From NCBI GenBank assembly GCA_018669475.1, contig JABHCC010000061.1:228047-292046 (forward strand): a stretch of 64,000 nt of DNA, given 5' to 3'. The notes under the pieces were generated by a model. The model was not told where the DNA came from. It searched no databases and saw nothing but the letters and a program-made list of their open reading frames with translations. This DNA comes from Bacteroidota bacterium. Lineage in GTDB: Bacteria > Bacteroidota > Bacteroidia > Bacteroidales > UBA12481. Positions 19,428-27,601 of the stretch are shown here, piece after piece. The stretch's first letter is position 1; each line of letters begins with the position of its first letter. The translations under genes and the position numbers were made by a program.

Positions 19428-20357
19428 TTAAACATTCAAAAAGTGTGGGCCGTGTGGGTTATATATCATTCTTAAAGAATCTGGTTTGATTTCTACTTCA
19501 TAACGGTTGGCAAAGTGGACTTCCCCATCAACATGAAAAGGCACTTCCATTTTGAACTCAAGTGTGAGCTTCTTAGTGCGGTATGAATGAACCCTCTTAT
19601 CACGAATATGTGTTCCTTTCGGAACCATCATCAAAATTTTCAATCGTTGGAAGATATTTAGTTCTCTGATTAGGCATACATCCAATAAGCCATCATTTCC
19701 AATTGCTTCGGGAGTAACCAAAAAAGCACCAGCATGCCGTCGGCCAATTGCGATAGTATTCATGAAACACCTGGTTTCTTCTTTTTTGCCATTTGTTTCA
19801 ATTACAGCCATCTTCTCTTTAAAGAAAAAGAGTGTACTGAGAATCATCCAAACATACTTAAACTTTCCACCCCTTTTTGTTTCACCGGGAGCAACATAAT
19901 TCTTGGCAGCTACAACACCATCAAAGCCAAGGCCCAAACCATTCATGAAAGGAATATCATTACATACTCCGGTATCTAAATTGCTGATTGTTTTGGTAAA
20001 AAATATTTCCCAATCACTGTCGGTAAAACGATCAGGGAATCCAAGCACCTGGTTAAAATCATTTCCGGTTCCAGCCGGCACGATCCCTGTTACCACATTT
20101 TCCTGACCAACTAATGGAGCACCAACTTCATTCATTGTACCATCACCTCCGACAGCAATAATATAATCAAATCCTTTTGCTAACAACTCCCGGGATAATT
20201 CAGTGGCATGACCATTTCTCTCAGTCATTACAATTTCTGCATTAATACTGTAATGCTCAATTTTTTCCTTTAGAAGAGGTACAATTGCTTCTCCTGATCC
20301 ATTCCCTGCTATTGGATTAACTATGAAAGCCCATTTTTCATGGGTAGACTTTGGCAT
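19428..20357 (-). CDS. Diacylglycerol kinase family lipid kinase
   Basis: Cytoplasmic lipid kinase of the DagK/YegS group, which phosphorylates diacylglycerol or a related lipid with ATP. The N-terminal half carries FIVNPIAGNGSG (nucleotide-binding), IIAVGGDGTMNEVG (the diagnostic GGDGT) and GIVPAGTGNDFNQVLG. The C-terminal beta-sandwich ends in a FHVDGEVHF segment typical of the family. Length of 309 is standard. It starts 5 bp after the acyltransferase stop and ends directly against the HAD gene in the same frame, giving a three-gene phospholipid operon on the minus strand. Confidence 0.9.
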   Translation of the reverse strand: MPKSTHEKWAFIVNPIAGNGSGEAIVPLLKEKIEHYSINAEIVMTERNGHATELSRELLAKGFDYIIAVGGDGTMNEVGAPLVGQENVVTGIVPAGTGNDFNQVLGFPDRFTDSDWEIFFTKTISNLDTGVCNDIPFMNGLGLGFDGVVAAKNYVAPGETKRGGKFKYVWMILSTLFFFKEKMAVIETNGKKEETRCFMNTIAIGRRHAGAFLVTPEAIGNDGLLDVCLIRELNIFQRLKILMMVPKGTHIRDKRVHSYRTKKLTLEFKMEVPFHVDGEVHFANRYEVEIKPDSLRMIYNPHGPHFLNV

Positions 20358-20362
20358 AATCT

Positions 20363-21103
20363 TTATATTTGGTAAGGTAAAATAGCTGATTCAATAACTC
20401 CTTTTACGGTGTCAATAATTTCTCTGTCATTTTTAGTTTTAAGCAACTTATTGGAAATCGGAGGGTGAATAACCACTCCTATCTTTGTACTGAAATTAAT
20501 ATGAAATCTGTTAGCTGGTTTCAACTGGAAAAAACCTTTCAGAGTCACCGGCAAAATTTCATGCTCGGTGGCTCTTACTAAATGAACAAAACCCTTCCTA
20601 AACCTATTCAATTCACCATTACGTGTTCTGGTTCCTTCGGGAAAAATAGCTACTGTCAGGTTTTTCGTATTTTTCAGAAGTTTATCCAGCATCACCTGAG
20701 TATTTCGTAAGTCAGTAGATTTCATTGGAACAAAGTCAATCACTCTTAATACCCTGCCGAAAACTGGAATTTTAGTAAGGTATTCCTTGCCAAACCACGA
20801 AACATCCGGATAAAAAGCCATTACCGCAATAATATCAAAAAGACTTGAATGATTCGCAATAAGAAGGTACTTCCTGTCTTTTTCAATGTGCTCTCTCCCA
20901 ATAACTCTGAGCCTTTTCATCATCATCAGGAAAGAAGCTTTTGCCCAGAAACGTATCATAAATTTTACTGCTCGCTTCATGTTAAAAGTAGCAAAAAGCA
21001 AAATTATAAACACAACTATAGCGGTAAAACTGTACAGCAGTATAAAAACCGGAACAGACAAGACCGTAAATAGTTCAGAACGATACTTATAGCTTCTCTC
21101 CAT
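20363..21103 (-). CDS. plsC: 1-acyl-sn-glycerol-3-phosphate acyltransferase
   Basis: Transfers an acyl chain to lysophosphatidate to make phosphatidate at the inner membrane. Residues about 10-45 form membrane helices (two hydrophobic stretches). The acyltransferase motif I is NHSSLFD (NHxxxxD) and motif III is FPEGTRTRNGELNRFRKG (FPEGTR). Length 246 residues is normal for PlsC. First gene of the minus-strand operon with the lipid kinase and HAD phosphatase, so the operon probably controls interconversion of lysophosphatidate, phosphatidate and diacylglycerol. Confidence 0.9.
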   Translation of the reverse strand: MERSYKYRSELFTVLSVPVFILLYSFTAIVVFIILLFATFNMKRAVKFMIRFWAKASFLMMMKRLRVIGREHIEKDRKYLLIANHSSLFDIIAVMAFYPDVSWFGKEYLTKIPVFGRVLRVIDFVPMKSTDLRNTQVMLDKLLKNTKNLTVAIFPEGTRTRNGELNRFRKGFVHLVRATEHEILPVTLKGFFQLKPANRFHINFSTKIGVVIHPPISNKLLKTKNDREIIDTVKGVIESAILPYQI

Positions 21104-21213
21104 TCAGAACAACCTCCCAATAATAGGCATAGCAATATAGTTAAATTAACTTAAATCAGTTTTTTCGGGATTTTTTGTATCTTCCATGGGACTCAATAAC
21201 AATCATTAAACCT

Positions 21214-22824
21214 ATGATAATCAATCCATTTAAAATTGGCTTTCTCATTTCTTGCATTCTTTTTACCTGCTTTTCTTGCAATGAGCGGGAACATTATGAC
21301 TATCTGATACAAAATGCTCTCATCGTTGACGGAAAACTTGCTCCTCCATATCAGGCTGATGTAGCTTTACGAAATGATACAATCTGCCGGATATCCAAAC
21401 ACATTAAAGCTAGTGCCGGACAAATTATTGATGCCCGCGGACTTATTTTGGCTCCTGGATTCATTGATATGCATACTCATTGTGATTGGGGGATGGATCG
21501 TGAAAAAACCAAAGGAAATCTGAATTATCTTTTGCAGGGAGTTACAACTGTTGTAACTGGAAATTGCGGTTATGGGCCGGGTGATCTAAAACATTTCAAA
21601 GCCCGTTTTGAGGCACATGGTATTGGTACAAATATGGCTCCCCTAACAGGATTCGGATGGTTGCGCTCACAAATTATTGGACAAGCAGACAAAGCTCCCA
21701 ATCCAGAAGAATTGGGGGAGATGAAAGCCTTGTTCAAAGAGTCTCTGAAGCAAGGAAGCTGGGGCTTATCAAGCGGTTTACAATACGTTCCTGAAAAATA
21801 CAGTACCACAGAAGAGATTATTGAAATAGCTAAAATTATGTCGGGGACAAAAAGGATCTATACTACTCACATGAGGAGTGAGGAAGATGAGCTAATTGAG
21901 GCAACGGAGGAGGCAATCAGAATAGCTTCAGAAGCTAATGTCCCCTTGAATATATCCCATCTGAAAGCCAATGGCCGGAAAAACTGGGCATCAATCGATA
22001 CCGTTTTCAAACTTGTACAACAAGCACTCGAATCAGGATTAGAGGTAACTGCAGATATGTACCCTTATAATAAATCATCCACCAGCTCTCTGTCATCTGT
22101 ATTGCTCTATCCTGAATCCCTTCAATTGAAAACCATAGAAGACAAACGAATGGCTCTTGCAGATCCATTAATGAGAGAGGAAATCAGAAGATTGACTGAA
22201 CAGGGAAAACCCGGTCAAACGAATTGGGTTGCCAAAGGAGGATGGAATTATTTTTCTATAGTGAATGCTCCAAAAAACCCGGCGATTAATAACAAAATGT
22301 TCATCGATCTTGCTGAAGAAAGGCAATCAACACCATTCGACGTGGCAGCCGACCTGGTAATTGATGAGGGGGATAAACTTATTATCTCATTAAGTACAAT
22401 GCTGGAAGATAATTTGATCAGTCAAATGGGAAAAAACTGGGTAATGTTTTCTTCGGATGGTAGCGCAATTGACGCAAATGCTCAAGGGGTACACCCAAGA
22501 AATTATGGATCTCAGGCCCGGGTGATCAGAAAATACATCCGGGAGGAAAAAACCCTTTCAATTGAGGAAGGTATTTATAAAATGACCGGTCTGCCTGCTC
22601 AAACTATTGGCCTTCATCGAAAAGGCACAATCAGGGAAGGATTCTCTGCTGATTTGGTACTATTTGATTTGGAGCAAGTGAATGATCCTGCTACTTTTTT
22701 AAAACCTCATCAATATGCAGAAGGGACCAAATATGTATTTGTGAATGGCATTATGGCCGTTTCGGAAGGGGTTTTCAATTCTGCTTATGCCGGCAGGGTA
22801 CTTCTCACCACAGACCTGCACTGA
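21214..22824 (+). CDS. D-aminoacylase-like amidohydrolase lipoprotein with intact metal site
   Basis: Predicted N-acyl-D-amino-acid deacylase or a related exported amidohydrolase. ATG 21214 is chosen because it directly precedes a lipoprotein signal ending FTCFSC; the frame also opens at 21175, but that would put 13 residues before the signal. Metal-site residues of the D-aminoacylase group are all visible: HxH in GFIDMHTHCDW, Cys in VTGNCGYGPGD, His in YTTHMRSEED, His in NISHLKANG and Asp in MFSSDGSAID. The C-terminal beta-domain contains GTIREGFSADLVLFD. Length of 536 residues is normal. A diverged paralog lies at 33212. Surface location suggests scavenging of acylated D-amino acids. Confidence 0.87.
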   Translation: MIINPFKIGFLISCILFTCFSCNEREHYDYLIQNALIVDGKLAPPYQADVALRNDTICRISKHIKASAGQIIDARGLILAPGFIDMHTHCDWGMDREKTKGNLNYLLQGVTTVVTGNCGYGPGDLKHFKARFEAHGIGTNMAPLTGFGWLRSQIIGQADKAPNPEELGEMKALFKESLKQGSWGLSSGLQYVPEKYSTTEEIIEIAKIMSGTKRIYTTHMRSEEDELIEATEEAIRIASEANVPLNISHLKANGRKNWASIDTVFKLVQQALESGLEVTADMYPYNKSSTSSLSSVLLYPESLQLKTIEDKRMALADPLMREEIRRLTEQGKPGQTNWVAKGGWNYFSIVNAPKNPAINNKMFIDLAEERQSTPFDVAADLVIDEGDKLIISLSTMLEDNLISQMGKNWVMFSSDGSAIDANAQGVHPRNYGSQARVIRKYIREEKTLSIEEGIYKMTGLPAQTIGLHRKGTIREGFSADLVLFDLEQVNDPATFLKPHQYAEGTKYVFVNGIMAVSEGVFNSAYAGRVLLTTDLH

Positions 22825-22888
22825 CCATTTAAGCACCTTTGATGATCATTAAGAGCTTGAAATAAATAAATTCTGTATCTTTCTGTAA

Positions 22889-23344
22889 ATGAAAACAAAT
22901 ATCAATAAATTCAAACCGGCCGTAAGTAATCAAATTCTTGTTTCTCTTGCTGGTTTGTTATGGATTCTGGTTGGCATTATGCTTGTTAGCCATGCCTTAA
23001 CCTGGTATAAGGAATTTACCTCCACAGGTTTGGTTTATTACATAGTCGCCGGAGTTTTATTTGGTCTGATCATCCACCATTGGGGCTTCTTAAAAATTGT
23101 CAATAAAAACCTGATTAGGATTCACTTAATAGAAACTAAATATTGTCTTTTCGGATTCATGCCCTGGAAAAGCTACATTCTGATTGCAATCATGATGACT
23201 TTTGGCATTATTTTAAGATACTCTACCTTACCAAGAATTATTTTATCCATTATCTATATGGCTATTGGCCTGGCTCTGGGCCTTTCAAGTATCCGATATT
23301 TTCGCTATGCCATTTTTGGCAAATCAATCTATAAAAAACAATAA
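22889..23344 (+). CDS. Hypothetical four-helix membrane protein
   Basis: Small integral membrane protein of 151 residues with four clear hydrophobic helices at about 16-36, 46-62, 93-110 and 113-133. Short charged loops (NKNLIRIHLIETKY) separate them. I recognise no family or catalytic motif. A TATCTTTC sequence about 15 bp before the ATG resembles the -7 promoter box, the same context (AATTCTGTATCTTTCT) as before tldD. It is followed by its own terminator and is thus monocistronic. Confidence 0.62.
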   Translation: MKTNINKFKPAVSNQILVSLAGLLWILVGIMLVSHALTWYKEFTSTGLVYYIVAGVLFGLIIHHWGFLKIVNKNLIRIHLIETKYCLFGFMPWKSYILIAIMMTFGIILRYSTLPRIILSIIYMAIGLALGLSSIRYFRYAIFGKSIYKKQ

Positions 23345-23375
23345 GAGCCGGAGAAATTCCGACTCTTATTTTATT
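23340..23375 (+). terminator. Terminator after the four-helix membrane protein
   Basis: 13-nt arms (23340-23352 and 23358-23370) with one mismatch and a GAAAT loop, followed by TTATTG. The stem begins inside the stop codon region of the membrane protein gene. On minus the arms also end in A/T-rich sequence, so it may serve the converging trpB2 as well. Confidence 0.65.
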
Positions 23376-23468
23376 GTGCTTGCATACCCCCGTTGCAAGT
23401 AGCGGGGAACCGAGTTTTTCACGAGCTAGGCCTAAGCCAATGCGCTCGCATAATTCTATCTTTCCAAT

Positions 23469-24830
23469 TCAGGGCTTTGGATATCCTTTGAGGACTTCAT
23501 GATTTTTTGCAATCTCATCAATCGGAAATTCATGATCTGACAATTCGCCCTTGAAGTATTTGTCATAACCAACCAGGTCCATTAATCCGTGACCGCTGAA
23601 ATTAAAGAGAATAACCTTCTCCTTGCCCTCTTCCTTCGCCTTGTTTGCTTCCTGAATAGCTGCGGCAATGGCGTGAGTAGTCTCAGGAGCAGGTATAATA
23701 CCTTCAGTTTTAGCAAACAAAACTCCTGCTTTGTAACACTCCAGCTGATGAATTGAACGAGGAGCCATTAGTCCATCTTCAACTGCCCTGCTTACCAATG
23801 GAGACATTCCATGATACCTTAGACCTCCAGCATGTATTGGTGGTGGTACAAATCCATGACCCAGGGAGTGCATAGCCACCAAAGGAGTCATTTTTGCTGT
23901 ATCTCCATGATCATATACATAAGGAGCCTGGGTAAGCGTTGGACAAGAAACTGGCTCAACAGGGATAATATCTATTTCGGCCCCGTTGATTTTATCCAAT
24001 GTAAAGGGGAAAGCCAATCCTGCAAAGTTACTTCCTCCACCAGCACAGCCAATAATTACATCCGGCAGTTTCTCTCCTACTTTTTCTAATTGCTTTTTGG
24101 CTTCAAGCCCAATAATGGTCTGATGCATCATTACATGGTTCAACACACTTCCAAGGGAATACTTAGTGGTTCCGCTAGGATCAGTAACAGCAGCTTCAAT
24201 CGCTTCTGATATCGCAATCCCCAAACTTCCTGGTGTGTCAGGAGTTTTTTCGAGAATAGCCCTTCCTGCCTGAGTTTCTGTACTTGGGCTTGCCACGCAT
24301 TCCCCTCCCCATGTTTGCATCATTAACTGACGAAATGGCTTCTGATCAAAACTTATCCTTACCATAAACACTTTGCATTCTAAGCCCACAAGGGAACACG
24401 CAAATGACAAAGCACTTCCCCATTGACCGGCTCCCGTTTCTGTTGTCAGTTTCTTGGTGCCAAACTGTTTATTATACCAGGCCTGAGCTACCGCAGTATT
24501 GGGCTTATGACTGCCAGCAGGTGACAAACTCTCATTCTTGTAATAAATCTTTGCCGGTGTACCCAGAGCTTTTTCCAGATCATATGCACGATGCATTGGT
24601 GCCGGACGCCATCTGGTAAGAAGATTCAATATCTCCTCTGGTATATCAACCCAACGCTGAGTGCTGTACTCCTGTTCAACCAGGTTCATTGGAAAAACAG
24701 ACTCCCAGGCTTCTGGAGGTACCGGTCCGTCAGGACTCATAAAAGGTGGACATTTCACATCTGCAGCCAGATTATACCATTGTCTGGGCATTTCATCTTC
24801 TGTCAATACAATTTTCCGAATTCTAGTCAT
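23469..24830 (-). CDS. trpB: Tryptophan synthase beta-like protein TrpB2
   Basis: PLP enzyme of the TrpB2 subclass, which joins indole (with serine or phosphoserine) to form tryptophan, usually independently of TrpA. Subclass marks are the N-terminal extension [14 protein letters not shown] and the lengths and insertions; 453 residues versus about 400 for TrpB1. PLP Lys lies in [11 protein letters not shown], the phosphate-binding loop in [11 protein letters not shown], and the ETGAGQWG motif is conserved. It is alone, with no trpA or other trp gene adjacent. A 22-codon leader with two Trp codons and a terminator sit directly upstream, so expression is almost surely governed by tryptophan through attenuation. 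Confidence 0.93.
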   Translation of the reverse strand: MTRIRKIVLTEDEMPRQWYNLAADVKCPPFMSPDGPVPPEAWESVFPMNLVEQEYSTQRWVDIPEEILNLLTRWRPAPMHRAYDLEKALGTPAKIYYKNESLSPAGSHKPNTAVAQAWYNKQFGTKKLTTETGAGQWGSALSFACSLVGLECKVFMVRISFDQKPFRQLMMQTWGGECVASPSTETQAGRAILEKTPDTPGSLGIAISEAIEAAVTDPSGTTKYSLGSVLNHVMMHQTIIGLEAKKQLEKVGEKLPDVIIGCAGGGSNFAGLAFPFTLDKINGAEIDIIPVEPVSCPTLTQAPYVYDHGDTAKMTPLVAMHSLGHGFVPPPIHAGGLRYHGMSPLVSRAVEDGLMAPRSIHQLECYKAGVLFAKTEGIIPAPETTHAIAAAIQEANKAKEEGKEKVILFNFSGHGLMDLVGYDKYFKGELSDHEFPIDEIAKNHEVLKGYPKP

Positions 24831-24864
24831 GATTTAGATAGTTTAATGTATTTCCCTATAAAAC

Positions 24865-24899
24865 AAAAAGAGCCCGTTGTAAACAACGCGCTCTTTTTT
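24865..24899 (-). terminator. Attenuator terminator upstream of trpB2
   Basis: Read on the minus strand, a GC-containing stem (24899-24883 pairing with 24880-24865, arms with one mismatch) ends in a TTTTTG run about 35 bp before the trpB2 ATG and 26 bp after the leader-peptide stop. It is placed where an attenuator must be. A GGCTC segment in the leader can pair with the GAGC of the left arm, a possible antiterminator. Confidence 0.75.
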
Positions 24900-24924
24900 C
24901 AGTATCCTGAACCAAACACAGTAT

Positions 24925-24993
24925 CTACAACAGAGTGGGGAGCCTATGCCAGCACCACTTAGATGATATGATTCTATTTTGTTTGGTAAACAT
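24925..24993 (-). CDS. trpL: Tryptophan leader peptide of trpB2 (22 residues)
   Basis: ATG at 24993-24991 preceded by AAAGAAGA, then 22 codons ending TAG at 24927-24925. The peptide contains Lys-Trp-Cys-Trp-His at residues 12-16, two Trp codons one apart, in a gene of only 22 codons. It is followed by an intrinsic terminator and then trpB2. By analogy with known trp attenuators, ribosome stalling at the Trp codons when charged tRNA-Trp is low would prevent terminator formation. The Cys codon between the Trp codons is unusual compared with tandem Trp runs in other leaders. Too short for normal gene finding. Confidence 0.75.
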   Translation of the reverse strand: MFTKQNRIISSKWCWHRLPTLL

Positions 24994-25113
24994 TCTTCTT
25001 TAAAATCTTGGCGTAAATTTAGATATTATTTTCAATCAAGCAAATGTTCTTGGGCAGACGATAGAAAAACATTAATTTTCCAGTGAATAAACAAATTCTT
25101 AAATCATATACTA

Positions 25114-27546
25114 ATGAGCACATTCAGAAAATTCACCTTGCTGTTCGTGGGATTATCATTGTTGTTACTTAATTCTGTGAGTTTTGGCCAGGACACTTCA
25201 AAAACAGATAAAAAATCAATCCCAAAACCTAAATTCAAGCCCTATGCAGAAATCATTCCGGATAGCACAGTTACTAAGAAAGGAGTTTTTATCACCCATG
25301 AAGTAGATGGGAAAATATATTATGAGATTCCTGATGATCAACTCGGCCAGGAATATCTTTGGTTGGTTCAATTCTCCAAAACCCAGACTAGTTTTGGCTA
25401 TGGAGGAACGGAAGTTATCAGACGAGTTGTTCGCTGGGAACGTTTTCGGGATCAGATTTTATTAAGAAATGTGGAATATCAGATGCGTGCCGATGAAGGA
25501 AGTTCTGAAGAAATTGCGGTGAAAGCTTCATCCCTTGAAAACATCATCCAGGCATTCAAAATTGAAACTTTTGGTACTGACAGTACCCCGGTAATTAATG
25601 TCACCGCTTTATTTACTGGAGATATTCATGAATTCAGTCCCAAGAAGTCGCTTAAAGCTTCATCCGTAGATAAAAACAGAACCTTCATTACATCGGTGAA
25701 ATCTTTTGAGTCTAACATTGAAACAAGGGTTCTTTCAACATTCAAACTTAAGCCAGCAGCTCCGTCAACTCCTGGTGCTCGTCCTACAGCTCGCCATAGC
25801 GACTCCAGTTTGGGTAGCGTAACAGTAGAACTGCATCATAGCATGGTTCAACTTCCTGAAAAAATGATGCTCCCCCGGATATACGACAAAAGGGTTGGGA
25901 TTTTTGCCGGCACCCATCAGGACTATAGCTCTGATAGAAATCAGGTAGAAAATATCACTTATATCCGCCGTTGGAGACTTGAGAAAAAAGATCCTGCCGC
26001 TGAAGTAAGCGAACCAGTTAAGCCTATTATTTATTACGTAGGAAGAGGTATCCCTGAAAAGTGGCAACAATATGTAAAAGAAGGCATTGAGATGTGGCAA
26101 CCGGTATTTGAAAAAGCCGGCTTTAAAAATGCCATAATCGGAAAAATGGCCCCAAGTCTTGAAGATGATCCTGATTTCGATGCCGAGGATGTAAGGTACT
26201 CAACCGTAAGATGGCTACCCTCAACAATTGCTAATGCATATGGGCCCCATGTTCAGGACCCGCGAAGTGGTGAAATTCTGGAAGCCGATGTGAGAATCTA
26301 TCACAATGTGATCAGCCTGATACGCGACTGGTATTTTGTTCAGGCCTCTCCTTCTGATACCAGGGCACAAAAACTTCCCCTCCCGGATGATATCATTGGC
26401 GATTGCCTCAGATATGTTGTGGCTCACGAGGTTGGTCATACTATTGGCTTAAGACACAATTTCAAATCAACTTATTACTATCCTGTAGAGAAATACAGAA
26501 GCAAAAAATTTACAGAAAAATATGGACTCGAAGCCTCTATTATGGATTACGGGCGTTTCAATTATATTGCCCAACCCGGAGATGATGCTGCAACTATACC
26601 GATAATTGCACCTTATGATTACTTTGCAATCGAATGGGCATACAGAGAATTCAATGGAACAGGCAGTCCGGAAGAAGATGTCCCTTATCTCAATAAAATT
26701 GCTCAGAAACAGGTTGACAATCCTATGTTCAGATTTGGAGGCGGTTATGAGATGGGCTTACAAGGAGGATCTGACCCCCATGCACGCTCTGAAGACCTGG
26801 GAGATGACCCGATTAAAGCGACAAGCTACGGACTTAAAAATATCGAGTATATAACAGGATACCTGGTAGAAGCATGTGGAGAAGAAGGTAAGGATTACAC
26901 CCTGCTTCAACATATGTATGATGCTCTGCTTTCACAGATGAACCGCGAACTGAATCATGTTGCGGCTCTGATTGGTGGTATTGAATTAGACAACTGGATG
27001 TACGGACAATCCTCAGAAGTGTTCACGCCAACTCCTGTAAAAGAACAAAAAGCTGCACTTAGCTTTATTCTTGAAAAAGGCTTTAAAACACCAGATTACC
27101 TGCTCAAAAAGGACGTAGTTACCCGTTTGGGAATGCATGGTATGGCAAAGAAAATATCAACAAATCAGAAAAGACTGCTTTCAACAATGATGAATACAGG
27201 AACTGCAACACGCATACTGGATCTCGAAGCAACAGGTTTCGAATGCTATCCACTCGTGGAGCTTGTAACAGACCTTAAGGATGGTATTTTTGAAGAACTC
27301 TACGAAAAAGATAATGATGTAAACCTTTTCAGACGTAATTTGCAACGCTCATACGTTGAACAATTAATTGCCTGGATATCAACAAAGACGGCTACAAAAA
27401 ATGACTTGCAGGCTATTGCAAGGGGAACATTGAAATCACTGCGTAAAGACATACAAGATATCCCAGACGCTGATACTGGATCAATGGACTATTTTCATTA
27501 CAACGATCTTGAAGAAATGATTGAACTGGCCCTCGACGGAAAATAA
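25114..27546 (+). CDS. Exported zinc-dependent metalloprotease (DUF5117/DUF4953 type)
   Basis: Large Bacteroidota zinc protease. Residues 1-25 are a signal peptide ending VSFGQ. The N-terminal half (about 40-350) matches the DUF5118/DUF5117 layout (DGKIYYEIPDDQLGQEYLW, VVRWERFRDQILLRN). The metzincin-like zinc motif is VVAHEVGHTIGLRHNFKST with three His ligands and a following conserved Asn-Phe, and SIMDYGRFNY serves as the Met-turn. C-terminal about 300 residues are helical. Length of 810 is typical. A perfect palindrome terminator follows. Likely digests protein outside the cell or in the periplasm; the preferred substrate is unknown. Confidence 0.87.
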   Translation: MSTFRKFTLLFVGLSLLLLNSVSFGQDTSKTDKKSIPKPKFKPYAEIIPDSTVTKKGVFITHEVDGKIYYEIPDDQLGQEYLWLVQFSKTQTSFGYGGTEVIRRVVRWERFRDQILLRNVEYQMRADEGSSEEIAVKASSLENIIQAFKIETFGTDSTPVINVTALFTGDIHEFSPKKSLKASSVDKNRTFITSVKSFESNIETRVLSTFKLKPAAPSTPGARPTARHSDSSLGSVTVELHHSMVQLPEKMMLPRIYDKRVGIFAGTHQDYSSDRNQVENITYIRRWRLEKKDPAAEVSEPVKPIIYYVGRGIPEKWQQYVKEGIEMWQPVFEKAGFKNAIIGKMAPSLEDDPDFDAEDVRYSTVRWLPSTIANAYGPHVQDPRSGEILEADVRIYHNVISLIRDWYFVQASPSDTRAQKLPLPDDIIGDCLRYVVAHEVGHTIGLRHNFKSTYYYPVEKYRSKKFTEKYGLEASIMDYGRFNYIAQPGDDAATIPIIAPYDYFAIEWAYREFNGTGSPEEDVPYLNKIAQKQVDNPMFRFGGGYEMGLQGGSDPHARSEDLGDDPIKATSYGLKNIEYITGYLVEACGEEGKDYTLLQHMYDALLSQMNRELNHVAALIGGIELDNWMYGQSSEVFTPTPVKEQKAALSFILEKGFKTPDYLLKKDVVTRLGMHGMAKKISTNQKRLLSTMMNTGTATRILDLEATGFECYPLVELVTDLKDGIFEELYEKDNDVNLFRRNLQRSYVEQLIAWISTKTATKNDLQAIARGTLKSLRKDIQDIPDADTGSMDYFHYNDLEEMIELALDGK

Positions 27547-27567
27547 ATTGAAAAACACGAGAAGTAA

Positions 27568-27599
27568 AGAAGCCAGATTGAGATCTCAATCTGGCTTCT
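27568..27599. terminator. 32-bp perfect palindrome between convergent genes
   Basis: Arms 27568-27583 and 27584-27599 (AGAAGCCAGATTGAGA and its complement) pair perfectly with no spacer, ending 2 bp before the stop codon of the minus-strand GH43/GH29 gene and 22 bp after the protease stop. Likely a shared terminator, though the T-run is weak on plus. Confidence 0.65.
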
Positions 27600-27601
27600 G
27601 T

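Noticed and set aside
19334..19430. Simple TAA readthrough as the way to make the HAD protein
   Set aside because: Readthrough of TAA without a known signal is unlikely and no stem or special context was seen; kept only as a possibility in the finding.
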